DNA of 64,000 nt from Prochlorococcus sp. MIT 0701. GTDB lineage: Bacteria; Cyanobacteriota; Cyanobacteriia; PCC-6307; Cyanobiaceae. The position numbers and the translations under genes are program-made. Within the stretch, counting starts at the first letter, position 1. Every line of letters starts with the position of its first letter. A model generated the notes under the pieces. That model made no database searches, was not told the origin of the DNA, and was given only the letters and a program-made list of their open reading frames with translations. Location: the NCBI RefSeq assembly GCF_000760295.1, contig NZ_JNBA01000039.1, positions 62,001 to 126,000 of the forward strand. Reading direction: 5' to 3'. Positions 56,450-64,000 of the stretch are shown here, one piece after another.

Positions 56450-57403
56450 ATGCCAACTGGTGTGCAGAAGGAGCTGTACGTGCTCAGAAGACGTCCGGCT
56501 TATGAAAAATTCGTCGACAGCAGCTTTAGAAATATCGCCATATCAATGGCATCCATGGTTGCACTGATCCTTGTAGCGATTCTGATCGTTGTCTTTTGGG
56601 GGTCACTTGAATCGATGGGGCGCTATGGGTGGAAGTTTCTAGTGACATCAAATTGGAACCCTGTTGATGATGAGTACGGCGTGTTAACCGCCATCTATGG
56701 AACAGCGATAACCTCATTTCTTTCACTATTAATTGCTATACCGCTAGGTGTAGGAACAGCAATTTTTATAACCGAAAGCTTCATACCTAGAAGAGCTAAA
56801 AACATCATAGGAGTAATGATTGAACTACTTGCGGCCATTCCATCTGTGGTACTTGGCCTATGGGCAATCTTTGTAATGGAGCCGTTCCTAAGACCCTTGC
56901 TGTCATCCCTGTATATATATTTTGGCTGGATTCCATTTTTTAGTACTCAGCCAATGGGCCCTGGAATGACCCCAGCAATCTTGATACTTGTCGTGATGAT
57001 ACTGCCTATAATTACAGCTATTTCAAGAGACTCACTCAATCAAGTTCCAATTAGCCTTCGTCAAGCAGCTTACGGGGTTGGAGCAACCCGTTGGAGCACA
57101 ATCATTAATGTCATTCTACCAGCGGCGATTTCGGGCATTGCAGGGGGCGTACTACTTGCGCTGGGACGAGCCATGGGTGAAACAATGGCAGTAACAATGA
57201 TTATAGGAAATTCTAATAACTTTAGCTGGTCATTGCTTGGACCAGGCAACACAATCGCTGCGATGCTAGCCAACCAGTTTGGAGAAGCCGATGGAACTCA
57301 AGTCTCATCACTTTATTATGCAGCATTTATTCTTATGGTGATTACGCTTGCGGTAAATATCGTTTCGCAATGGATGGTCAAACGACTAAGTCTTAAGTAC
57401 TAA
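56450..57403 (+). CDS. pstC: Phosphate ABC transporter permease PstC
   Basis: PstC is one of the two membrane subunits of the high-affinity phosphate importer. The 317-residue product has about six membrane helices. The inner-membrane permease motif is seen at YGVGATRWSTIINVILPAAI (the EAA-type loop), and the N-terminus has LIVVFWGSLESMGRYGWKFL. I prefer the ATG at 56450 over a TTG at 56429. A Pho-box-like repeat precedes it. pstA begins one base after the stop, and pstB follows; the binding-protein gene pstS is not here. Confidence 0.94.
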   Translation: MPTGVQKELYVLRRRPAYEKFVDSSFRNIAISMASMVALILVAILIVVFWGSLESMGRYGWKFLVTSNWNPVDDEYGVLTAIYGTAITSFLSLLIAIPLGVGTAIFITESFIPRRAKNIIGVMIELLAAIPSVVLGLWAIFVMEPFLRPLLSSLYIYFGWIPFFSTQPMGPGMTPAILILVVMILPIITAISRDSLNQVPISLRQAAYGVGATRWSTIINVILPAAISGIAGGVLLALGRAMGETMAVTMIIGNSNNFSWSLLGPGNTIAAMLANQFGEADGTQVSSLYYAAFILMVITLAVNIVSQWMVKRLSLKY

Positions 57404-57404
57404 C

Positions 57405-58325
57405 ATGAAATCTATGACTAGCCAAGCAACTTCAACAAGTGGGGCTCTATCCTCCAGTCTTCATTACAATCCTGGCTTGAGACGTAATAGAATTAATAGA
57501 ATTTTTACAATATTATCAGGGCTATTTTCCTTTGTAGCCATTCTGCCACTAATTCTTGTCTTGACCTATGTAATTTTCAAAGGAGCAACCAGGTTAAGTA
57601 TCTCTCTTTTTACTATGCTTCCGCCTCCACCGGGACTCGATGGCGGAGGTATTGGCAATGCCATCTTGGGAACTATTATTGTCACTTGCATAGCCGGACT
57701 AATTGCTATACCTATTGGAGTTGGTGGAGGCATCTACCTTGCCGAATATGCACGTGAAGGACCATTCTCTAGATTTATACGTTTTGGCACCAATGTTCTT
57801 TCCGGTGTTCCATCAATTATTACTGGCGTCTTTGTCTACGATATAATTGTATCTTCACGGGTTATCCTTGGCAGTTCATATAGTGCTATAGCTGGCGGAG
57901 TAGCACTCTCAATACTGATGTTGCCAACAGTGATAAAAACGACTGATGAAGGCCTAAAACTAGTACCAGACAATCTACGCAAAGGTGCACTTGGAGTAGG
58001 CGCCTCTAAATTCGTAACCATCACCCACATCACATTGCCTATGGCATTTACTCCAATCGCTACAGGGGTTGTTCTTTCAGTTGCTCGAGCAGCTGGTGAA
58101 ACAGCACCATTGATTTTTACAGCACTCTTTTCATATTTTTGGCCAACGGGGTCAGATGCTTTCCTCAATCCAATCGCGACACTTTCGGTCTTGATTTATA
58201 ATTTTTCAACTCAACCTTACCAAGTCCAGAATGAATTGGCTTGGGCAGCTTCATTTGTTCTTGTAGTATTTATTCTCGCCATGAATATCCTTTCACGCTG
58301 GATTGGTCACGTAACCTCAAAATGA
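57405..58325 (+). CDS. pstA: Phosphate ABC transporter permease PstA
   Basis: PstA is the second membrane subunit of the Pst importer. The 306-residue product has a variable, Ser/Thr-rich N-terminal tail of about 40 residues. About six helices follow, with GNAILGTIIVTCIAGLIAIP near the N-terminus and the EAA-type loop LGVGASKFVTITHITLPMAF. The ATG sits one base after the pstC stop. The gene for the ATPase follows 68 bases on. Confidence 0.94.
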   Translation: MKSMTSQATSTSGALSSSLHYNPGLRRNRINRIFTILSGLFSFVAILPLILVLTYVIFKGATRLSISLFTMLPPPPGLDGGGIGNAILGTIIVTCIAGLIAIPIGVGGGIYLAEYAREGPFSRFIRFGTNVLSGVPSIITGVFVYDIIVSSRVILGSSYSAIAGGVALSILMLPTVIKTTDEGLKLVPDNLRKGALGVGASKFVTITHITLPMAFTPIATGVVLSVARAAGETAPLIFTALFSYFWPTGSDAFLNPIATLSVLIYNFSTQPYQVQNELAWAASFVLVVFILAMNILSRWIGHVTSK

Positions 58326-58393
58326 GACACATACACAACACTATTTCTATCTTGACGACTGAACCGCCTTCATTATTACTCGCGCGTTGAGCC

Positions 58394-59212
58394 ATGACAG
58401 TCACTTCCTCTCCTGGCAAAAAGCAGTTATCAACTGATCCCTGCATATCACTACAGAACGTCACTATAAGTTACAATGAATTTGAAGCCGTACGACATGT
58501 TTACTGCGAGATACCCCGCGGCAAAATCACAGCTTTAATCGGACCATCTGGATGTGGTAAATCAACAATTCTGCGATCTCTAAATCGCATGAATGACTTA
58601 ATAGAAGGATGTTCTCTCACCGGTCGAGTGATGTTTGATGGAGACGACTTATATTCCCCAAATATCGATCCAGTTGAAGTTCGTCGACGCATCGGAATGG
58701 TATTTCAGCAACCCAATCCATTCCCTAAAAGTATCTATGAAAATATTGCATTTGGAGCGAGAATTAATGGATTCAAAGGTGATATGAATGAGCTTGTTGA
58801 ACGCTCCCTTCGTCAAGCAGCTGTATGGGATGAATGCAAGGATAAGCTTAAGGAGAGTGGATGTTCTCTGTCGGGTGGCCAACAACAAAGGCTGTGCATA
58901 GCACGGACAATCGCTATTGAACCAGAAGTCATTTTAATGGATGAACCCTGTTCAGCTCTTGATCCTATTTCTACACTTAAGATCGAAGAGACTATGCATG
59001 AATTGAAAAATAGATTTACCATTGTAATCGTCACTCATAATATGCAACAGGCTGTTCGAGTCAGTGATTTTACAGCTTTCTTCAATGCTGAGGCACAAGA
59101 AGGTGGATCAGGAAAAGTTGGTTATCTTGTTGAGTTCAATGAAACAGAGAAAATCTTCCATTCACCTGCTCAGGAGGCTACTCAGAATTATATTTCCGGC
59201 CGCTTTGGTTGA
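58394..59212 (+). CDS. pstB: Phosphate ABC transporter ATP-binding protein PstB
   Basis: PstB powers phosphate uptake. The 272-residue protein contains Walker A (GPSGCGKST, about 50-58), the Q-loop ([20 protein letters not shown]), the signature [14 protein letters not shown], Walker B ([13 protein letters not shown]) and the switch histidine in [15 protein letters not shown]. All catalytic residues are present. It ends the pstCAB group; no clear terminator was found. Confidence 0.97.
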   Translation: MTVTSSPGKKQLSTDPCISLQNVTISYNEFEAVRHVYCEIPRGKITALIGPSGCGKSTILRSLNRMNDLIEGCSLTGRVMFDGDDLYSPNIDPVEVRRRIGMVFQQPNPFPKSIYENIAFGARINGFKGDMNELVERSLRQAAVWDECKDKLKESGCSLSGGQQQRLCIARTIAIEPEVILMDEPCSALDPISTLKIEETMHELKNRFTIVIVTHNMQQAVRVSDFTAFFNAEAQEGGSGKVGYLVEFNETEKIFHSPAQEATQNYISGRFG

Positions 59213-59574
59213 AGGGGTGATGGATAATTGAGAGGATAAGAGGATTTATTAGAGCTAGTAATCTGATGTCTTGCTTTGTAATGGCGAGTGATAGTTATCA
59301 ACTAATCTCTAGAAACAAATAAAATTAAAACCTACATTAATAGAAGGCATTAATACCAAAGTTGCACGCGATCGATTACGTAATTTTCGTAGCCCGTGCA
59401 CAAATGCCTTGGTCTTCGTGCCGACACGCTACGACTATAAAACCAAAAAGCCATTCAGAAACTACGAGACGGCATCAGACGGATGACAGCCAGAAAGTGC
59501 CCGAAAACGACTGATATAAGAGCGTTCCAAAAGGAAGCCCATACCGCATCAGACGGTATGAGACTTCCCGGAAA
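59213..59574. other. Spacer with a repeat and a hairpin before the tRNA
   Basis: About 360 bases between pstB and tRNA-Ser. The 11-mer GCATCAGACGG occurs at 59472-59482 and again at 59546-59556. The second copy lies within a 7-bp hairpin, CATACCG/CGGTATG (59540-59560). Another loosely paired region lies near 59362-59402 (GCACG...CGTGC). No open frame is convincing. Confidence 0.5.
59540..59560. other. Hairpin just downstream of tRNA-Ser
   Basis: CATACCG (59540-59546) and CGGTATG (59554-59560) form a 7-bp stem with loop CATCAGA. It is 14 bases beyond the 3' end of the minus-strand tRNA, so it could be the tRNA terminator or a processing site. No U-run is obvious on the minus side. Confidence 0.45.
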
Positions 59575-59661
59575 CGGAGAGGGAGGGATTCGAACCCTCG
59601 ATAGAGTTGCCCCTATACAGCATTTCCAGTGCTGCGCCTTCGACCACTCGGCCACCTCTCC
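59575..59661 (-). tRNA. tRNA-Ser (anticodon GGA)
   Basis: The reverse strand folds as an 87-base class II tRNA. The acceptor stem is GGAGAGG with CCTCTCC, and the discriminator is G. The anticodon arm CAGCA-CTGGAAA-TGCTG gives GGA, reading UCC/UCU serine codons. A long variable arm and the T arm GGGTTCGAATCCC are present. CCA is not encoded. Confidence 0.97.
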
Positions 59662-59899
59662 AGCAGCTTTCAGGCCCTCGTGAATGTAGCAGGGCTCTCC
59701 AGTTGACCCATACATGACACCAAAACACAGAATCCCAGTCCACTAGCGACAAACGAGATGTCCTAACTTTGTGAGCACAAAGCAATCACTCCACTGGAAA
59801 CGGAAACTCAGGATCAAGAGCCGCTCTATGGACTGAGGTTCAGAGGATCATTCAATCTATAAATTCCTGATGGCATACCAAATTGATAGGTAGTGACGC

Positions 59900-60787
59900 T
59901 TGACACCTCTGAACTGTTCCCTTGCTGCTGAGCAAGCTGGCTTGAACGATGAAGATCTGGCTGGCCTTGCAGCGGTAGCGCGTAAGGCCTCTGAATGTGG
60001 TGGTGCCATTTTGATGGACCACTATGGACATCTTGAAAGCATCGAAAATAAGGGTCGTATTGGCGATCTTGTCACCAATGCAGATCTAGCCGCTGAGAAG
60101 TCTGTACTCGAATTTCTCCAGCAGGAAACTCCTAACATTGCCGTTCTCGCAGAAGAAAGCGGATCATTTGCTGGCCAAGGCTCGCTTTGTTGGTGTGTTG
60201 ACCCACTAGATGGAACAACCAACTTCGCTCATGGCTATCCGTTCTTCGCTACGTCAATTGGACTCACTTGGCGGCATACACCAATCCTTGGCGCCATAGC
60301 TGTGCCTTTCCTTGAAGAGATCTACTGGGCAGCCCCAAGCCTGGGTGCATTTTGCAATCAAAAACCGATCAAGGTTTCATCATGCAAAAGCCTGGTTGAT
60401 TCCTTGCTTGTGACTGGTTTTGCCTATGACAGGCAAAACCGCTTAGACAACAACTACGCCGAATTCTGCTGGATGACACACCGAACACGTGGCGTGCGAC
60501 GTGGTGGTGCAGCAGCAGTGGACATGGCCTTTGTAGCAGCTGGACGACTCGATGGTTATTGGGAACGCGGTCTTGCTCCATGGGATCTTGCTGCTGGAGT
60601 AGCCCTGGTGGAGCTGGCTGGAGGGCAGGTGACTGATTACCGCGGTGACACATTTGATCTGAATAGTGGCAGGGTGCTGGCCTGTCCGCCTGGAATGCAG
60701 AAGCTGCTTGTTGATCAACTCAGCAAAGTAAAACCCCTTGAAGCCGATTCATTTGGCGCTCCCGAACTCGGGGTCATGGGATCCTGA
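59900..60787 (+). CDS. Inositol monophosphatase family phosphatase, possible histidinol-phosphatase
   Basis: This Mg-dependent phosphatase of 295 residues has both family signatures: [18 protein letters not shown] with the metal aspartates and [17 protein letters not shown] near the C-terminus. The metal glutamate is in [11 protein letters not shown]. The substrate is not certain. Cyanobacterial members may act on inositol phosphate, fructose bisphosphate-like compounds or histidinol phosphate. Here the stop codon lies just before hisZ (22 bases). That hints at histidine synthesis, since IMPase-type HisN enzymes exist; this is inference. The start is a TTG at 59900. Confidence 0.85.
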   Translation: MTPLNCSLAAEQAGLNDEDLAGLAAVARKASECGGAILMDHYGHLESIENKGRIGDLVTNADLAAEKSVLEFLQQETPNIAVLAEESGSFAGQGSLCWCVDPLDGTTNFAHGYPFFATSIGLTWRHTPILGAIAVPFLEEIYWAAPSLGAFCNQKPIKVSSCKSLVDSLLVTGFAYDRQNRLDNNYAEFCWMTHRTRGVRRGGAAAVDMAFVAAGRLDGYWERGLAPWDLAAGVALVELAGGQVTDYRGDTFDLNSGRVLACPPGMQKLLVDQLSKVKPLEADSFGAPELGVMGS

Positions 60788-60809
60788 AGTCACTCCGAGA
60801 AAATCAGGG

Positions 60810-61988
60810 ATGGCCCTGCAACCGGCAGCGGGTGCTCGCGATCTGAACCCACAGCAGGTCGAGCTAAACCAAAAACTTAACCAGCGACTAGCCAAGGTTT
60901 ATCGACTATGGGGCTACGACGAAGTCTCTCCTCCAAGGGTCGAGCGACTCGAAACCTTGAAAGCTGGTGGTGCTATTGCCAGTCAGGACATCGTGCGATT
61001 GGTGGCCGATGAACCCCTTGGTCTACGACCAGAGATGACAGCATCAATCGCCCGCGCCGCTTGTACAAGGCTTAGACAAAGACCTCGTCCTTTGAGGCTA
61101 TGGGCTGCAGGAACAATTTTTGAAAGCCGTATTGCTGATGAAGGAAGCCTTTGCATCGAAGAAAACCTGCAAAGCGGTGTAGAGCTCTTCGGGGTCGAAC
61201 CCATCAATGCGGAAATGGAGCTTCTTTCTCTGCTGTTTTCAGCAGTGGAGACTCTCGAACTGAGTAAACGACATAAGCCTCGTTTACTGGTTGGCCACAC
61301 AGCATTGATGGACCTCATCATGCTGCCATTTCAAAACGATCTGCGCGAAAAAATAAGAACGGCATTGATCCACTACGACCGCCTTGCTCTTGAAAACCTG
61401 CAACTGCCTAACGATCAATTCGAGCGCCTACTCCATCACTTGGAGTGCCGTGGTGAACCTCTAGACGTGCTCGAACGCTTATCAGGCCAGTTTGGAACTC
61501 AGCAAGCACTCAATAACCTGCAAAGGCTATTTGAGCAGATGGGTCCACTTGCCGCTGATCAGGGGATCGACTTGCAACTGGATCCAACCTTTCAACCCCA
61601 TTTTGAGCTCTACACCGGGTTGGTGTTTCAGTTGGTATGTCAAAGCGATGCTGCACCTGTCGTGATTGCTCGAGGGGGGCGTTACGACAACCTTGTGGCT
61701 CGTTGCGGTGCAAAAGGGCTTCAAGCCGCAGGGGTGGGATTTAGCTTCGCTATAGACGACATTCGTGAACTGCTTACCAAGGAGATCAGAGCGTCTGAAG
61801 CTGTGGAATCAACCCTTGTTGCCTACGGGGATCAAACATCACTGGAACATGCACTCAAGCGTCAGCGTCACTGGCACAAACAAGGCCAGCGTGCCGTTGT
61901 TGAACTTGAAGCCTGTCGCGATCGTGAAGAAGCCTTCAGCCGTCTAGCAGATCGGGGCTGTAGCACGCTGGACTGGTTAGATCATTAG
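60810..61988 (+). CDS. hisZ: ATP phosphoribosyltransferase regulatory subunit HisZ
   Basis: HisZ is a catalytically dead relative of histidyl-tRNA synthetase that partners short-form HisG in the first step of histidine synthesis. The 392-residue product has the class II synthetase motifs ([55 protein letters not shown]) but lacks the C-terminal anticodon-binding domain, so it is HisZ rather than HisS. I use the ATG at 60810; an in-frame ATG at 60738 would overlap the phosphatase by 50 bases. Confidence 0.9.
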   Translation: MALQPAAGARDLNPQQVELNQKLNQRLAKVYRLWGYDEVSPPRVERLETLKAGGAIASQDIVRLVADEPLGLRPEMTASIARAACTRLRQRPRPLRLWAAGTIFESRIADEGSLCIEENLQSGVELFGVEPINAEMELLSLLFSAVETLELSKRHKPRLLVGHTALMDLIMLPFQNDLREKIRTALIHYDRLALENLQLPNDQFERLLHHLECRGEPLDVLERLSGQFGTQQALNNLQRLFEQMGPLAADQGIDLQLDPTFQPHFELYTGLVFQLVCQSDAAPVVIARGGRYDNLVARCGAKGLQAAGVGFSFAIDDIRELLTKEIRASEAVESTLVAYGDQTSLEHALKRQRHWHKQGQRAVVELEACRDREEAFSRLADRGCSTLDWLDH

Positions 61989-62023
61989 GATCTCGAGAAT
62001 CTCGTCGTCCGATCTGCAAGGCC

Positions 62024-62248
62024 ATGCCACACAGCATCGTGACAGAAATTTGTGAAGGGGTTGCTGACTGTGCGCAGGCATGCCCGGTCGGCTGCATTCA
62101 GCCTGGTCAAGGCAAAAACGACAAAGGAAGAGATTTCTATTTGATTAATTTCGACATCTGCATTGATTGCGGTATCTGCCTCCAGGTCTGCCCAGTAGAA
62201 GGAGCTGTCCTTGCTGAGGAGCGACGTGACCTACAGCGAAGCAGCTGA
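62024..62248 (+). CDS. Ferredoxin with two cluster motifs
   Basis: This 74-residue electron carrier has two cysteine sets: Cys10, Cys16, Cys20 and Cys24 (CEGVADCAQACPVGC) and the classical Cys46, Cys49, Cys52 and Cys56 (CIDCGICLQVCP). The first set has the wider spacing of 7Fe/8Fe ferredoxins, so it could bind a 3Fe or 4Fe cluster; the second binds 4Fe-4S. No signal peptide. Its partner is unknown; it sits 35 bases after hisZ and 90 bases before htpG. Confidence 0.9.
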   Translation: MPHSIVTEICEGVADCAQACPVGCIQPGQGKNDKGRDFYLINFDICIDCGICLQVCPVEGAVLAEERRDLQRSS

Positions 62249-62338
62249 AATAATCACTAGGTACGGTCACCCCACCTAAAACCAGCTTGAGACCTGAGGC
62301 AATGACTACCTAAGGTCAAATCCTAAACAGTGAAACCA

Positions 62339-64000
62339 ATGACTGTGCTGGAAGAAGGTCAGATCCAGATTCATACCGAGAATATTTTCCCAATCATCAA
62401 GAAAGCCGTTTATTCCGGCCACGAGGTTTTCTTGAGGGAGCTAGTCAGCAATGGCGTTGATGCAATAAGCAAACGACGCATGGCTGCCATAGCAGGTGAC
62501 TGCACTGAAGTTGAAGAAGGAGTCATTGATATCAAGATTGACCGAGAAGCAAAGACACTCACTATTTCTGACAACGGAATCGGCATGACAACCGATGAAG
62601 TTAAGAAGTACATTAATCAGGTTGCATTCTCAAGTGCAGAAGACTTCCTTGAAAAATACAAGCAGGAAAGTGACGGAATTATTGGTCATTTTGGGCTTGG
62701 TTTTTATTCGTCTTTCATGGTATCGAAACATGTAGAGCTAGTCACTAAGTCTGCTTGTTCCGATAGCAAAGCTATTCGTTGGAGTTGTGATGGCTCACCA
62801 AAATTTAACATCCAAGAGGCCGAACGCAATGAGGCAGGAACCGATGTCATCCTTCATCTAATGGATGAAGAGTTGGAATATATTGAGCCAACTCGAATCC
62901 GTACTCTGATCACAAAATACTGTGACTTTATGCCTATTGAGGTAAAACTCGAAGGCGAGTCAATTAATAAACGAAATCCACTTTGGAGACGCAACCCAAG
63001 AGAAATCACTGATCAGGAGTATATTGATCTCTATAATTATCTATATCCATTCCAGGGTGATCCTCTTCTATGGGTACACCTGAATACTGATTATCCCTAT
63101 AACCTTCAAGGTATTCTCTATTTTCCCAGAATTGGTGGTCGCGCAGATTGGGAGAAAGGTGAGATAAAACTCTACTGCAATCAAGTATTTGTCAGTGATT
63201 CAATTAAAGAAGTAGTACCCCACTACCTCCTTCCCCTAAGAGGCGTGATCGACTCACCTGATATTCCGCTTAATGTCAGTCGTAGCGCATTACAAACAGA
63301 CAGACGCGTTAGATCTATTGGCAATTTTGTTGCAAAGAAAGTTGCCGATCGGCTGCGAGGGTTAAAGGCGGAGCAACCTCTTTTTTATGCTGAAGCATGG
63401 GATGCGTTAGCACCCTTCGTCAAAATAGGATCAATGGAAGATGAAAAGTTTGCTGATCAAGTAGCCGATCTAATCATGTTTGGCACGACTGCTCTGCCTT
63501 CAACAGAACCAGATGGGGCCACTCCAGATCCAATTCCTTGTGGGGAAAAAGCCTTCACTACGCTGAGTGGATACCAAAGTCGTCTGAGTACAGAAGCAAA
63601 CAATCGCATTCTTTACTGCACGGATGAAGTGGCCCAAGCGAGTGCCCTCAGCTTATGGACTTCACAGGGTGCTGAAATTCTTAAAACCGAAACGTTTATA
63701 GACAGCCAATTCCTGCCATGGCTTGAAGCTCGCCATAACGACCTTCGATTCCAGCGCGTTGATGCCGAACTGGATGACACTCTTAAAGACGACAAACCTG
63801 AACTGACTGATCAGGAAGGAGAGACCAAGTCTGAAAGCCTGAGAACTCTACTGAAGCAAGCCCTAAATAACGACAAGGTGACCATACAAGTACAAGCCCT
63901 TAAGGGTGATAACGCACCTCCAGCAATGATTTTGTTACCAGAACAGATGAGACGTATGAACGACATTGGAGCTCTCATGGATCAAAGGCTGCCAGGTCTT
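62339..64000 (+). CDS. htpG: Hsp90 chaperone HtpG, 5' part
   Basis: This dimeric ATP-dependent chaperone is cut off by the window edge; 554 codons are visible and the frame is still open. The ATPase domain has FLRELVSNGVDAISK (Glu34, Asn38, Asp41), SDNGIGM (77-83) and GHFGLGFYSSFMV. The middle domain follows (LPLRGVIDSPDIPLNVSRSA). The usual NASDA run reads NGVDA here, a mild departure. Acidic low-complexity sequence (residues about 480-505) leads to the dimerisation domain, which is mostly out of view. In cyanobacteria HtpG serves heat and light stress (known for relatives). Confidence 0.96.
   Translation, partial: MTVLEEGQIQIHTENIFPIIKKAVYSGHEVFLRELVSNGVDAISKRRMAAIAGDCTEVEEGVIDIKIDREAKTLTISDNGIGMTTDEVKKYINQVAFSSAEDFLEKYKQESDGIIGHFGLGFYSSFMVSKHVELVTKSACSDSKAIRWSCDGSPKFNIQEAERNEAGTDVILHLMDEELEYIEPTRIRTLITKYCDFMPIEVKLEGESINKRNPLWRRNPREITDQEYIDLYNYLYPFQGDPLLWVHLNTDYPYNLQGILYFPRIGGRADWEKGEIKLYCNQVFVSDSIKEVVPHYLLPLRGVIDSPDIPLNVSRSALQTDRRVRSIGNFVAKKVADRLRGLKAEQPLFYAEAWDALAPFVKIGSMEDEKFADQVADLIMFGTTALPSTEPDGATPDPIPCGEKAFTTLSGYQSRLSTEANNRILYCTDEVAQASALSLWTSQGAEILKTETFIDSQFLPWLEARHNDLRFQRVDAELDDTLKDDKPELTDQEGETKSESLRTLLKQALNNDKVTIQVQALKGDNAPPAMILLPEQMRRMNDIGALMDQRLPGL

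Noticed and set aside
62410..62613. Minus-strand frame inside htpG
   Set aside because: The plus strand carries a clear Hsp90 reading frame, so this is a shadow.
1..64000. CRISPR array, IS element, prophage or rRNA genes
   Set aside because: No regularly spaced repeats, transposase or phage genes, or rRNA-like sequence were seen on either strand.

Overview
The window is a chromosomal segment of a marine picocyanobacterium. The best guess is a low-light Prochlorococcus of the larger-genome (MIT9313/MIT9303-like) group, or a close Synechococcus relative. This is an inference from gene content: a divergent cyanobacterial Hfq beside dapF, HemJ, HisZ, DUF1995, DUF3110, DUF3370 and DUF4330 proteins, and a dnaK3-type/dnaJ pair. 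The roughly even base composition and two A+T-rich spacers of more than 1.2 kb also fit. Nothing looks like a prophage, transposon, CRISPR array or rRNA operon. Almost every gene is chromosomal housekeeping.

Layout. 1-2.8 kb: lptC-like and metG (minus). 2.8-5.3 kb: a decayed reading frame, a 38-residue ORF and an FAD oxidoreductase (plus). 5.3-7.9 kb: rpmG-rpsR-RNase II operon (minus). 8-11.9 kb: pheT facing a 23S rRNA m5U methyltransferase. 11.9-13.1 kb: long non-coding stretch. 13.1-18.8 kb: a ribbon-helix-helix/J-domain fusion, a DUF3370 protein, a small conserved protein, a group 3 sigma factor, Ap4A phosphorylase and a SpoIID-like protein. 18.8-20.0 kb: second long spacer, with a run of hairpins before a tiny ORF that has a good ribosome-binding site. 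20-29 kb: metH (B12-dependent) and ilvE against cobN (B12 synthesis). 29-36.3 kb: PHP phosphoesterase, hemJ, uvrC, flavin reductase, coaD, a coiled-coil DivIVA-like protein, a PBP4-type carboxypeptidase and DUF4330. 36.4-44 kb: DUF1995, cysteine desulfurase, dapF with an unusual tail, hfq, leuS, pgi. 44-53.4 kb: murein-related proteins, M61 peptidase, purN, argC, ribBA, cyclophilin, murQ, DUF3110. 53.4-59.2 kb: dnaJ/dnaK pair and pstCAB with a candidate Pho box. 59.2-64 kb: tRNA-Ser(GGA), an inositol-phosphatase family enzyme, hisZ, ferredoxin and the 5' part of htpG.

Themes. Genes are tightly packed with many overlaps: ATGA/TAATG couplings, convergent 3' overlaps, and one apparent divergent 5' overlap (argC/ribBA). 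Several genes touch the cell envelope (lptC, SpoIID-like, dacB, a lytic-transglycosylase-like protein, amidase, murQ, dapF). Others form a B12 pair (cobN, metH) and a protein-folding set (J-domain proteins, DnaK, cyclophilin, HtpG). No clearly new multi-gene system was found. The observations most worth following are the structured region at 19440-19714, the RHH-J fusion, the Pho-box-like repeat before pstC, the long bulged hairpin at 51892-51938 and the dapF extension.
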